A DNA stretch of 64,000 bases from Agapetus fuscipes (lineage: Eukaryota; Arthropoda; Insecta; Trichoptera; Glossosomatidae), in NCBI GenBank assembly GCA_951799405.1, contig OX637363.1:9300001-9364000 (forward strand). Direction: 5' to 3'. Position numbers and translations under genes: made by a program. A model generated the notes under the pieces. That model was not told the origin of the DNA and did not search any database. It worked only from the letters and a program-made list of their open reading frames with translations. Below, in pieces: positions 54,101 through 61,581 of this stretch; position 1 is the stretch's first letter; each line of letters opens with the position of its first letter.

Positions 54101-57100
54101 GCCGCCATCTTGAAAATCGAAAGTTAAAGTTACTAAATATTTACTGCCGAAATTCGGTGAGTGAAATATTATGATGATTTAACTAAAATTGCATTTTAGT
54201 TAACTTTACGATACTTCAAAATACCGGGCCTAAGACAACTGCATTAAAATGTCACACATATTTGACATGATTGGTCTATACGGCAAACAAGCACTCGAGG
54301 AGAGAACTATGTCTAAATGCTTATCAGCAACCACGAGCACTTGTAAGTGTGCCATTAACTAAGTAAACTGTCTGAACTTTAAGGGAGATAGGTGGCACAA
54401 TGTAACCTAGGTACTTACTTGTAATTACTCCACTTTGTCCAGAGTCCAGATCTGCAGACTGGCCAACGTGTTATCAGACTCAATTCAAAATAATTCCTTT
54501 GGTCGACGGAGAACATCGTCTAATGCAGCGTTTCCTAACCTTTTTCAGTCGCGGACCCCTTGGAAATCAAGCACAATTTTCTCGCACCCCCTTTGTAAAA
54601 AAAGCAGCAATCAATATTGGACGATTTAGATTGACCGGTCTGTAGTTCAGTGGTAACACTTCGGACTCGGAATATGAAGGTTGTGGATTCGATTCGCGGC
54701 GGAGCACAAAAAATATACCATTTATATTTTCAAATTTGCTCTCCGCTGGGTTGAAAAATTCATAAACCTTTACCAATGACCGGTCAACAAAGGTCCATCC
54801 AGCCTTACAGCAACTGGGTCTTGCTTGAGAATTGGCGCTTTGTAGCGACGACGATCAAACTCGTAAAAAGTTCGATAGCTCAATTGGTAGAATGCTTGCA
54901 TTCCATGCCGAGAGCAAGGGTTCGATCTCAAGGTTTACTCAGCCTTCACAAGAAATGAGAACCAGCCCTTCCGGGAGCTGGGAAACCCCCACTTCAACTG
55001 AAAGTGCGGTTGGTGTGAGGCCGGCACCCTTACCTGTAAAAGTAAATAGGTCCCGAATCGCCACATGCGACCCCTTCCGGGATAATGCAGGCAAGAAGTT
55101 ACACTATATGTGTAGCTTAGTTGCATTATTGCTTTTAATTTTAAAATTAAATAAAAAATATGTTAATAATAAACGCACAACAGCAACACCAATACGGTTA
55201 ATTAACGTGAAGGTTGGTGTTGCTTTTTTTAAAGTACATAAATTAGTGATGTTTGGGTTTATGTTACTACCAAGTTGTAGTCTCAAATCGGATTCCACTT
55301 ATAATGTGTTTCTGTATTTGTTTTTAGTATAAACAAGAGCAGAGAATGCCTTTTCACAGAGGTATTGATCTGTAATGTTGACGGCTAGGGTTTATTAAAT
55401 TGGAATTTGTTTTCTGTTTTAGTTTTGATGTCCATACGTGTTGTTATTTATTGATTTTTAAAAATGTACTTTGTTGTGTATGATCCTTGACTTATAGGTT
55501 GGTATGTGGCTGACCACCCATGCTGTAAAAATGGTTCACTTTGCCAGTGCCCCCCCTGTTTCAGGGAAGGACAGCAAGAGTTGCAGGGTGTATGTCCATT
55601 TGAGATTTGATTTTTATGTTGTAAGTTCACATGCGGCATGTGCAAGCGCAAACTTGTACGTGTCTGCTTGTGATAATGCATATAATGTGAATCTCCAATG
55701 TAATATATATTTGCAACTTAGATTAGATCGAATCTAATCTAAGCTGCAAGGATAAATATCATTTAAGATTTATATCAAGTGCATTCCCACAAGCAGACAT
55801 TTATAATTTCGCGCTAACACATGCCGCATGTGGACCTACATTATAAGAACCCATCTCAAATGAACATAAGCCCTGCAACTCTTGCCGTCCTTCCCTGAGA
55901 CAGGGGTGACATTGGCATAGTGAACCATTTTTTCACAGTATGGGTGGTCAGCCGCATACCAACCTATAAGTCAAGGAAGAGGAGATAAGATTAGATATGT
56001 GGTTGATAAAAGCAGTAAGTGTTTCAGTGCTTCTTCTGATGTTTCCTTGCAATTTTTCTTTACATTCACCCATAAACTTGATAAAGAGAATTCTTCAAAA
56101 TAACATTTCAATGCTGAAGGAGAATTGCTTGAAGGAGTCTTTTGGTGGCATTTATTACTGTTAGATGGTCCAGAGATGTGACTGCGGACCCCATACATAT
56201 ATTCGCGGACCACAGGTTAGGAAACACTGGTCTAATGAGAAGTGTAAGGTTCAAAAACTAATGAACCCTTTAATGGATACATGCTATAAAAAATTAAACC
56301 GATAAGGCTGCATAGGCTCGGGAGAATTAATTTACTTTTTCTTGGACTATACTCTCGATTGTCTCGTGCAGGGTTATGCTGTTACATTGTTGCAAAAGAT
56401 AAAAGTTAATTGAACTAGAAATGAATCTTGTAATTAATCAATCATGCATTTTTCATTTCATTGATTGTCTTTACACTAAAGATGCAACTAATAGTTTTTA
56501 TAGTGAATAGTCGAGTACCAATTAATTACTACCATTCCCTGTGACTCAATTTTTACAAAAAGTGAGAATTTGAGTGGTTTATGTAAGCCTGGCTTCATTA
56601 CCTTATATTACTTTGTCTGTTGTTTCTTGGGCACACCTTGTCTTGTCTTGTCTTGTCTTGTATCCTGCCGCCATCCCTCTAGGGTTGGCCGGTACATCCA
56701 CACAAGTGCCTCCACTTGACTCTGTCCTTGCATACTTCTTTCATCTCATCTAGTTTCATTACTCTTGTCATGCACGCTCTTCTCTTGTTTCCACTCTGTA
56801 AATTCCATTCATTCGCAATCTCACTTATCCGATCAATCCATTCTTTCCTAGGTCTTCCCCTTCCACGCTTACCTATTACATTCCCTTTGTACACCTTTTT
56901 TATCAGTCGGTCTTCATTCATCCTTTCAATATGTCCAAACCATCGCATCACACTTCTTTGAACTTTCACTTTCACGCTTTCTTTTACTCCGTATTCATTC
57001 AGAACCCATTCGTTTCTCACTCTATCTTTCAGTGTTTTTCCTATCATACTTCTCAAATGAGACATTTCTATGGTGCATACCTTATTTACTTCTCTTTCAT

Positions 57101-60100
57101 TCACCGTCCACGACTCGCTTCCATACATCAGGGTCGGCAACAATATACAATTGTGTACCGCCATTTTAATTTTCTTCGGGATCCTTTTATTTTTTGCTAT
57201 TCTACGAAACGCTCCAATCACGCATCTTCCTTTGCTGACAGTATGCATTTTGTTCGAGGCTTTGTTTTCATTTCTGTGAGCTTTGGGGATTTTGTACATT
57301 GGGCAGGCAGCTAAATTACCCAATAACCCTCCTCCTTCTGCATCAGGGCTTGGGACCAAGGAAGTGTCACAAGTGATCTTTTCAAGGACAAGGTGGAAAG
57401 AAGTTTTACTGTATTTTGTCTCCTTCGGCGATCATCATGGCTATTTTGACTTTGGATGCTGCGGCTCGAAAAATGGACTTCGTGCTTCTGCTGAACCACT
57501 GTCGCAAATTTTTCAGCCACAATGTCCTTCGGCGTCCCTGAGATCTTCTCCCCTCAATCTTGCTATGTATGATAAGATGAAGGAGACGGTATTTCTCATT
57601 TCTCAAAATGTGACAGAAGTACATCAGTTTCCTCTGCTTAATGGTTGGCAGAAGCTCTTTTGTAGTGCGCGTTCGTTGGAGGACTTCTTCATTGGTGACT
57701 TGATCATGCCAAGAGATCCGAAGCATTTTTTGGTAGAGACACATCACTGTATTTTGTGTTGCCAGTTTAATTTAATACTTATATTAATTTTCGGATATTT
57801 AACGAACCGTTCGGTGAGAACTTACATTATTCTCTACGTTTCGTCAGCGACGTAGCCGACGTCTTCAGGAGAACATCCTATCTGTACGGTGACTGAGGAT
57901 GAACTGAATTTGAAAAACACTTTGTCACAAATCACTGACTAGTGCGGTGTGTACAGGTAACATAATACCATCTAGTGATGTGGAATACACACAAGATGAA
58001 AGTGGTATGTGTGACAGACCAAAACATAATTACTACCTTCGTTCGAAGGTAGTCAGTGATTTGTGACAAAGTGTTTTTCAAATTCAGTTCATCCTCAGTC
58101 ACCGTACAGATAGGATGTTCTCCTGAAGACGTCGGCTACGTCGCTGACAAAACGTAGAGAATAATGTAAGTTCTCACCGAACGGTTCGTTAAATATCCGA
58201 AAATTAATTTAATTGTCAAAATGTCAAACGACCGTAATTCTAACTTAAACCTAACTAATTTAATACTATTTGCCTGTATCTTCCAGGATGTGAGGACAAA
58301 GCAGCTTCTCCGGAGACTAACGGAGCCAGCACGGGCAGCTGCCTGCGTGCGCTGCAGACCATGCAGCACGCTGACCGCTTCTCCCGCAAGCTGCAGCGCA
58401 GGCTGACCCGGCGCACGCTCATGGAAGCCAAGGCGCTGAAGGAGCACACCACCGAGGCCATACACGTACTCATCTACGTGGCTGAGCTGGTGAGTAGTTA
58501 CAATAATTATTACCTCACAGCTTAAATTCATTTATCGGATATCACACAAACCGTTATGAGCATTACTAGCGCTGTGGCCGAGATTTCTAAGGCGCCCGCT
58601 ATCTACCATTCAAATCTATACAAAAATGATATTAAAGGGGGTATAATAGAGGCCTGTGGCGCCCTTTTATGCCTGGCGCCCTGGGCGGTCGCCTACCTAG
58701 CGCCGGCCCTGGTTATGAGAGAACTTACAGTCGACAACCATACCATGTTAAAAGCACCAGTTCTCGTCCAATCACCGAAGTTAAGCAACATTGGGCGAGG
58801 ATAGTACTTGGGTGGGTGACCGCTTGGGAACACCGCGTGTCATTGGCATTTCTTTGATCGGTGCGTAGTCCAATGGCAACACTTCGGACTCGTAAATAGA
58901 AGGTTGTGGATTCGAATCTCGGCGGAGCACAAAAAATATACAATTTATGTTTCCAAATATGCTCTTCGCTGGGTTGAAAAAAAACCTAAAATGTTTATCA
59001 AAGACCGGTCACTAAAAAAGGTACATCCAGCTTTGCAGCACCTGTGTCTTGCTTGAGTATTGGGGCTTTGTAGCGACGACCAAGCTCGCACACCTTTGCG
59101 GCACTACAACAAGTGTCAATAGACCCCTAGAGTCTCCAGAATCTAGGGAGTCTCCCGCACAGGAGTTCTTAAAAAAAAAACAAAAAAACGCCTAGTTCTT
59201 AGCTTCTCAAGGACAGGCTAAGCTGTTTGTTTGTTTGACGTTTTGTAATTTTTCATACATACTCTTCAAAAGCCAGGGGTATGTGCATTGTGGTTTCGAA
59301 ACCTGATTATTTTTTGCCTATTTCTCGGAAAGAAACCTGATGGTAGGGTGTTAAAGACTTTTACAAAGGACTCTTGATAATGACCTGAATCTTGAAGGTC
59401 AAAAGTGCTTGAGGTAGATAAAATTATTGTGAAAATAAAACTACGTTTTGAAAAAAAAAAAAAAATTTAAATTGAAATTAATTTTCACTGTGTGAATACA
59501 CAAACCCTACAAAATTTACTTTTACAAAGGCTTATTGTCCAATGTTGAACATCCCTGTGCTGACCAGATCCTTGCCTGTTCTCCAGGTGGCCACGGATCC
59601 CAAGCTGGCGCTGCAGAAGGCCGGGGAGCTGTGGGCCTCGCTGAGCCAGGACGAGCCAGAGAACCAGGAGAGGCCGGCCACCCTGGAGCAGCTGCTGGTG
59701 ATGCTGACAAGGGAGAGCAGCAGGAGGCTGGTGCACCTCATCAACTATACCACCAGCGGGGTCAGCAAGTTCCCCAAGTAAGGCACCCAACACACCCACT
59801 TTAAAAAGGTACGTGGTTGTAGTTGCTGGTGTCTCCAGCAACTACAACCTCGCGCGGACAAACACTGAGGTCAGCTGCATCACAAAGCAACTACCTGGAC
59901 ATCCCTGCAAGCTTTTTTCGGAGACAGGGCATTCAAGGCGGCCGCTCCAATGACTTGGAATGCTATTCCCGCCTCACTGATGGAACTGGATTTGGAGAGA
60001 CTATTTAAAAGCAGTCTCAAGACTCACCTCTTTGTCCAATCATATGGACAAGCGCCTTTGTAGTGACACACTGTCATAAAAGGCGCTATATAAGTTTTGT

Positions 60101-61486
60101 AATGATTTATTTATTACCCAATACCAGCTGTACTATTACTGTTACTGTATCCTGCCGCCGTTTCACTAGGGGTGGCAGGTATCTCTGCAGATGGGTCTAC
60201 TTTTTTCTATCCTCTTTCATCTCTTAAACATTCATCACTTTCTTCATACATACTCTTCCCTTATTATATATATATATACAAGGATAATTTATTTATAAGG
60301 TACACATAATTGAAGAGCGCCGTTTTTGTGTGTGTCACACCTCAAGGGCCCTCTCAAATCACGGATAAGATTTTTTGTAAAGATGCGTCTTTAGTGCTCC
60401 TTTAAAGACACCAACAGTTTCTGCCTTCCTCACATTAGGTGGTAGTCTGTTCCACTCCATTGGGCCCGCAAACCGGAAAGCACGGTCCCCAAAATTAGTG
60501 CGTGTCTGACGTGACGGCTGGACTAAGTCAACCACCCCACACCCTGCAGATCTGAGAGTTTGGCGTCTCAAATCTATCTCAATAGGTGAGAACATGTCAG
60601 ACAGGTATGAAGGAGCCGTACCATTGACAGCTTTGTAAACCATCAAACAAACACGGTAGACCACCCTCTCCGGAAAACGAAGCCAATGCAGTTCTTTCAA
60701 CAATGGAGTAATATGATTAAATTTGGACATCCCGAAAATGAGTCGTGCTGCAGAGTTCAGCACAGATTGTAGTCGGCTGAACTGTTTTTTCGGCTGACCT
60801 ATATACAGCGTTGAGCAATAGTCAACCCGAGACATCACAAAAGCGTTAACCAGGGTCCTGACCGCCCCTGATGGTAAACATCTCCTGATTGCCTTAATCT
60901 GGCGAAGTTCAAAAAACGAGGAGGATACCGTGTTATTCAACTGCTCTCCCATTGTGAGGTTCCGATCCAGTGTGACTCCTAGAAGTCTCACTGAATCTGA
61001 CGGCTGAATCAGCTGTCCCCCAATGGAGAGTGGTACGCGAGTTGTCAGGAGATGATCACGCCTGGACGTAGCCGCCCACATTATTCTCACTGTACAACTC
61101 GCAAAGTCACTGTCGGAGGTCGGTACAACAGAGAAAGAGAGAGATACTGTGAACAAAAATGACAGACGATTCAGACAATGTCTCCTTCTTCTTTTTATAT
61201 CTATTAGAGCTATATTCTTTGCTTTATTCCAAACTGCTAAATTCAGACCGACTTCACTTATTCCATTGTTCCTTGTTCCAGGTCGATGGTGAACAGTTTA
61301 CGAGATGCTTCGGCCAAGCTCACGGTGGTGGCGGACTCCCTGATCAAGGTAATCTCCCGCTCAGTAGACCAGGCGCCGCCCTGCAGTGTAAACCAAGGCA
61401 GGGCATGGTCACTGGCACACACCCTCAGGCACATCCTGGCCCTCAACCTGCTCATAGCGCTGGGGAGACAGGAAAACGGCTTCTAA
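36047..61486 (+). CDS. Lsd-1: Perilipin-1 / lipid storage droplet surface-binding protein 1, complete 7-exon gene
   Basis: Joined exons 36047-36179, 36849-36973, 43635-43820, 45903-46107, 58287-58489, 59587-59777 and 61282-61486 give 1248 nt in frame, 415 aa plus a stop. Perilipins coat lipid droplets, mainly in insect fat body, and control lipase access under adipokinetic hormone/PKA signalling. Family features: a basic, serine-rich N-terminus; the PAT segment (TVALPQLQSVGRIAAIPIVE, YSRIKESNALTKWSLSTAE); LVDSVLCRSLDIVKQRVPAV and YLP; the 11-mer-like amphipathic region (RRADSVKQLGTAVLESRVSV); and a basic FSRKLQRRLTRRTL segment in exon 5. Intron 2 holds a large minisatellite and intron 4 a second DEK-bearing LTR element. 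The symbol follows the Drosophila orthologue. The C-terminus is the least certain part. Confidence 0.87.
36212..36810. repeat. 198-bp tandem triplication with antisense RTE tail, perilipin intron 1
   Basis: The motif TCACGTGTCACAACTTGA recurs at about 36217, 36415 and 36613, a period of 198 bp. Each unit carries an antisense RTE 3' end (TAGCCGCCATTCCGCT or GTGGCCAGTACC). The third unit runs on into more antisense LINE sequence (GCAATCTCACCTAATCGAT). Confidence 0.65.
36849..36973 (+). CDS. Lsd-1: Perilipin-1, exon 2 (PAT domain start)
   Basis: The acceptor is TAATTTCCAG and the donor GTAAGG. It encodes SHNASTNTVALPQLQSVGRI and AAIPIVETGIGLGEKLYSRI, the start of the PAT domain. Confidence 0.88.
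37335..37765. mobile_element. GC-rich MITE-like repeat (perilipin intron 2)
   Basis: Ends CAGGCCCGGATTAACCCCTC and CGCCCTTAATCCGGGCCTTC form inverted repeats; internal GGGGGCCCTGGT and C-runs. Confidence 0.6.
37766..38621. other. Intronic stretch without recognised features
   Basis: AT-rich perilipin intron 2 sequence before the minisatellite. Nothing supported. Confidence 0.4.
38622..42787 (+). repeat. 22-bp minisatellite, about 170 copies, perilipin intron 2
   Basis: The unit is ATAGGTTGATAGGTGATGTC plus TT, 22 bp, in two main variants (GATGTCTTAT and GATGTATTAT). Rare units carry an extra ACAGT (near 39040 and 39110), and one unit is short (near 40066). A SINE (38669-38995) splits the left end. 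The last stretch contains a 770-bp higher-order duplication. Confidence 0.95.
38669..38995 (-). mobile_element. SINE-A inserted in the minisatellite
   Basis: Reverse tRNA-headed SINE. The poly(T) end abuts TTATAGG and the head GGACCGGTCC abuts AAGGTTGATAGG, so AGGTT may be the duplicated target. Confidence 0.8.
43332..43610 (+). repeat. LTR-like remnant before perilipin exon 3
   Basis: Ends AAATAAATAAAATGCAGTTT, AATTAAAAGAGAACCC and CATAACA then GTGT. A TATATAAAGG sits at 43452. A GTGT-TGCA start near 43332 would give a solo LTR of about 280 bp, but a second GTGT-TG at 43485 is also possible. Confidence 0.4.
43635..43820 (+). CDS. Lsd-1: Perilipin-1, exon 3 (PAT domain core)
   Basis: The acceptor is TTGTCTGCAG and the donor GTAAGG; 62 codons, phase 0 at both ends. 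It encodes ESNALTKWSLSTAEATLL and LVDSVLCRSLDIVKQRVPAV, the most diagnostic perilipin-1 block. Confidence 0.92.
43846..44032 (+). repeat. RTE subfamily I 3' UTR running into REP-270 start
   Basis: GTATGTAGGGACAGAAAGAA and GGCGGCTAGGG match the end of the 24-kb LINE. After about 110 bp of AT-rich 3' UTR it enters CCTTGACTTATAGGTTGG, where a reverse REP-270 copy abuts it. Confidence 0.55.
44033..44213 (-). repeat. REP-270, partial
   Basis: Tail (TATAATC)n at its start; abuts the + strand REP-270 head at 43997-44032. Confidence 0.65.
44262..45398 (-). pseudogene. CR1/L2-like LINE 3' half, reverse, perilipin intron 3
   Basis: An intact 336-codon frame (45345 down to 44335) covers the RT from CGVPQGSVLGPLLFTLYTND through SYADDILL to SRLDYCNGLFWGLP, FGDRAF and a final THLFNRSFN. 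It is 5' truncated, so no endonuclease is present. The tail is an (AAT)n run at 44260-44281. Confidence 0.78.
45400..45648 (+). repeat. REP-270 (perilipin intron 3)
   Basis: Complete, inserted at the 5' break of the reverse CR1/L2-like LINE. Confidence 0.7.
45645..45832 (+). mobile_element. SINE-A, 5' truncated
   Basis: Body and LINE-like tail only; it starts inside TTTACCAATGACCGGTCACC and ends in poly(A) just before perilipin exon 4. Confidence 0.75.
45903..46107 (+). CDS. Lsd-1: Perilipin-1, exon 4 (amphipathic region)
   Basis: The acceptor is GATGTTGCAG and the donor GTGAGG. It encodes LYHNAQELVESVVVRPVLRR, ADSVKQLGTAVLESRVSVYA and ALDKADSYVDKYLPDDSQ, matching the insect Lsd-1 helical region. 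Confidence 0.92.
46110..46400 (-). repeat. Repeat X, left inverted copy (perilipin intron 4 start)
   Basis: In reverse reads HFTLKKPTVDMGKTPGSSSS and HRPRQ; it pairs with 50705-51085 on the other side of the DNA element. Probably a diverged LINE piece. Confidence 0.5.
47072..47525 (+). repeat. Left LTR of copy 2
   Basis: 454 bp, TGTAACG...CGTAACA. The initiator region reads GAAGGGAGTCAGTC instead of GAAGTCAGTCAGTC in copy 1. A primer-binding-like TGGTGTCCGGTGTG follows. Confidence 0.88.
47895..49568 (+). CDS. Gag-like SAP domain fused to captured DEK protein (retrotransposon ORF, copy 2)
   Basis: 557 aa, same architecture as 3410-5074. Relative to copy 1 it has in-frame gains of one Ser codon (near residue 117) and two codons (near 482) and about twenty scattered substitutions, all outside residues about 221-367. 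That block, which contains the whole DEK core, is unchanged; I found only one silent nucleotide difference in it (C/T in the LGL codon run near 48824). Indels in multiples of three suggest that the frame has been held open. Confidence 0.82.
   Translation: MAKVNIKDLKAYELKNELLERDLETSGGKAALQARLIEALEQAGEDPAYFVMASGGDRERAVEEFKTKMAANFKSLREDLAGWKEERAKNLALKMSEDTDSVKLSDNQDDKKADMSSTEDESSQKLGKGDLKAINNGQLKAEDAADSKDDKDDVKSAENGKSDSAEVKADKDAKEETDAKEEDEDAKDKKGKAKKANSVKKKPAPKKKAEEAVEEAPKKKKAVEPPVPVPAGRGIPIDHIPDVEVAISRFKMEDLKFLYNQLCRTNLIKRNKKKFKGYEFEKDTPEHKAKLEEVQKLEPKQLRTLCEKLGLDKRGAPTELVSRVVGFLLLPKQVSSHARGLMKERPVTDRGEATGGRPRRSAAAIVKRDYSNEEYETDPETKVRGSKVSRYVLGDSDGSYNPSGSGQEVDSDFDPSVGEGGAPSRRRRAPARRGSAKQSKQKGRPKHGAAGSNPASQRTRPRVRTPFPSRRAAPTTKDSDPLTQEPASKRSRGAVAARGRKAVPPAKERRPCRPPRGKHPPPTPASNDGQNPKGKIPWNVIFPDHWMQLWVKLPVPS
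49612..50065 (+). repeat. Right LTR of copy 2
   Basis: Reads identically to the left LTR of the same copy; preceded by the polypurine tract and followed by ATAT. Confidence 0.88.
50705..51085 (+). repeat. Repeat X, right inverted copy
   Basis: GGAAAGCCGATGTAAACCAG, CACTTCACGCTGAAGAAGC and AGCTCCAGCTCCCATAGACC match the reverse of 46180-46370. Confidence 0.55.
51128..51362 (+). repeat. Degenerate tandem repeat, period about 47 bp
   Basis: Five imperfect units built on AATAGATGGTAAAAGCAAGC and TTTAGTGACAAATGC. Confidence 0.65.
51393..51972 (+). mobile_element. SINE-B interrupted by REP-270
   Basis: Head GTCAATAGCTCAGTTGGTAG and body to about 51598, then a reverse REP-270 (51600-51866), then the tail (GTAAAAATAAATAGGCTCC, TGTGTAGCTTAGTTG). 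Confidence 0.68.
51600..51866 (-). repeat. REP-270 inside SINE-B
   Basis: Complete; tail (TAAATC)n. Confidence 0.7.
51973..52350. other. Unassigned intronic stretch
   Basis: Moderately GC-rich; a frame of about 100 codons (52002-52322) has no recognisable domain. Confidence 0.3.
52351..52676 (-). mobile_element. SINE-A
   Basis: Full length, reverse, poly(T) at 52351. The B box is slightly degraded (GGGATCCGAATC in the reverse reading). Confidence 0.78.
52711..52968 (+). repeat. REP-270
   Basis: Complete; about 35 bp of shared upstream sequence (AAATGTTATTTATT). Confidence 0.7.
53265..53552 (-). mobile_element. SINE-B
   Basis: Reverse; complete head (reads GTCCGGTCGATAGCTCAGGT), B box GGGTTCGAATCCC, the TTTGGGGTTTGAAATAAA spacer and tail. 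Confidence 0.68.
53566..53700 (-). repeat. REP-270 3' half
   Basis: Ends at AAATCCAAGCCTCACTG. Confidence 0.62.
53701..54517. other. Unassigned intronic stretch
   Basis: AT-rich perilipin intron 4 sequence with several TTAACTAAAAT/ATTTTAGTTAAC pairs near 53860-54210; possibly a degraded foldback element. Confidence 0.3.
54633..55133 (+). mobile_element. Dimeric SINE-D inside the hAT-like element
   Basis: Head 1 GTCTGTAGTTCAGTGGTAAC, head 2 GATAGCTCAATTGGTAGAAT, tail TGTGTAGCTTAGTTGC; complete. Confidence 0.72.
55365..55485 (+). repeat. RTE subfamily I 3' UTR preceding REP-270
   Basis: Homologous to 43870-44000 (GACGGCTAGGG..., TAGTTTTGATGTCC) and continues without a break into the REP-270 copy at 55486. 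Confidence 0.55.
55486..55728 (+). repeat. REP-270, tail-to-tail pair, left member
   Basis: Complete and contiguous with the upstream RTE 3' UTR; its tail meets the next copy. Confidence 0.7.
55729..55976 (-). repeat. REP-270, tail-to-tail pair, right member
   Basis: Complete, reverse; probably inserted into the ATTAG tail of the left member. Confidence 0.7.
56640..57345 (-). pseudogene. RTE subfamily II LINE 3' fragment, perilipin intron 4
   Basis: The reverse-strand reading frame (56679-57359) contains RCVIGAFRRIAKNKRIPKKI, MYGSESWTVNE, RWFGHIERMNEDRL and RGRGRPRKEWIDRI. The tail is (TCTTG)n at 56640-56662. It is open but only the C-terminal fifth of the ORF. Confidence 0.75.
57346..57760 (-). 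pseudogene. Second RTE-family LINE C-terminal fragment
   Basis: Reverse strand 57406-57747 encodes MLRISWHDQVTNEEVLQRT, KQRKLMYFCHILRN and a GRRSQGRRRTLWLKNLRQW tail. This pattern is typical of the C-terminus of Heliconius-type RTE endonuclease-RTs and differs from subfamilies I/II here. Confidence 0.7.
57783..58208. mobile_element. Long-TIR foldback MITE before perilipin exon 5
   Basis: Arms of about 160 bp (57783-57941 and 58049-58208) are nearly perfect inverted repeats, beginning TTAATTTTCGGATATTTAAC. The 107-bp centre is unrelated. Confidence 0.82.
58287..58489 (+). CDS. Lsd-1: Perilipin-1, exon 5
   Basis: The acceptor is TATCTTCCAG and the donor GTGAGT. It encodes GCEDKAASPETNGASTGSCL and a basic helix FSRKLQRRLTRRTLMEAKAL. 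A long inverted repeat ends 78 nt upstream of the acceptor. Confidence 0.88.
58730..58853 (+). pseudogene. 5S rRNA-like sequence joined to SINE-A
   Basis: Matches 5S rRNA along its length: ACCATACCATGTT, TCTCGTCC-ATCACCGAAG, TTAAGCAACATTGGGCGAGG, TACTTGGGTGGGTGACCGC and GGGAACACCGCGTG, ending in a short T run. Several substitutions (for example AAAAGCACCAG in the loop region) argue for a pseudogene or SINE head rather than a functional gene. It touches the tRNA-headed SINE at 58857. Confidence 0.75.
58857..59172 (+). mobile_element. SINE-A fused behind a 5S-like sequence
   Basis: Head GCGTAGTCCAATGGCAAC and GGATTCGAATCTC, body, LINE-like tail and A run. It directly follows the 5S-like segment at 58730-58853. 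Confidence 0.75.
59395..59515. repeat. Foldback-family fragment (perilipin intron 5)
   Basis: AAGTGCTTGAGGTAGATAAA, AAAATAAAACTACGTTTTG and ATTTTCACTGTGTGAATACA match, in reverse, the insertion at 19440-19680. Confidence 0.5.
59587..59777 (+). CDS. Lsd-1: Perilipin-1, exon 6
   Basis: The acceptor is TTCTCCAG and the donor GTAAGG, two nucleotides into a Lys codon. It encodes VATDPKLALQKAGELWASLS and TRESSRRLVHLINYTTSGVS. Confidence 0.87.
59818..60120 (+). pseudogene. L2-like LINE 3' scrap, perilipin intron 6
   Basis: The frame GDRAFKAAAPMTWNAIPASL followed by LFKSSLKTHLF matches the end of the CR1/L2-type ORFs nearby. The 3' UTR GGCGCTATATAAGTTTTG and AATGATTTATTTATT complete it. Confidence 0.6.
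60125..60262 (-). pseudogene. RTE subfamily II 3' scrap
   Basis: Reverse copy of the LINE end (GTATCCTGCCGCC, GGTGGCAGGTATCTCTGC) with a short (TACTG)-like tail. Confidence 0.55.
60290..61158 (-). pseudogene. CR1/L2-like LINE 3' fragment, reverse, perilipin intron 6
   Basis: The reverse frame (61156 down to 60359) encodes the post-RT part: LLGVTLDRNLTMGEQLN, SRVDYCSTLYIGQPKKQ, RQTRTNFGDRAFRFAGPMEW and a final TLYKK-like end. Its 3' UTR contains TTGAGGTGTGACACACACAA (antisense at 60330-60349). Confidence 0.75.
61282..61486 (+). CDS. Lsd-1: Perilipin-1, exon 7 (terminal as modelled)
   Basis: The acceptor is TTGTTCCAG. It encodes SMVNSLRDASAKLTVVADSL then IKVISRSVDQAPP and ends at TAA 61484-61486. 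A usable GTAATC donor follows IK at 61349, so a splice to an exon outside the window, giving an isoform with another C-terminus, cannot be excluded. Confidence 0.7.
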
Positions 61487-61581
61487 ACGTTCAAACCTAT
61501 TCCATGTTTAATATGAGTACAACTAAATCATTAGCGCTAATGGACTCAGATTTTTTTTTATTTGGGAAATACATGTTTTGA

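Larger units (their letters stand above)
54526..56229. mobile_element. hAT-like non-autonomous element with 8-bp target duplication
   Basis: Ends CAGCGTTTCCTAACCT and AGGTTAGGAAACACTG are terminal inverted repeats, each flanked by GTCTAATG (54518-54525, 56230-56237). CAG ends and an 8-bp duplication are hAT hallmarks. It carries SINE-D, an RTE tail and two REP-270 copies; no transposase. Confidence 0.82.

Noticed and set aside
56679..57359. Reverse 226-aa frame as an independent gene
   Set aside because: It is the C-terminal end of an RTE LINE, matching 24006-26670 and 62265-62755.
58730..58853. Functional 5S rRNA gene
   Set aside because: Single copy, several substitutions and fusion to a SINE; real 5S genes are normally in tandem arrays.
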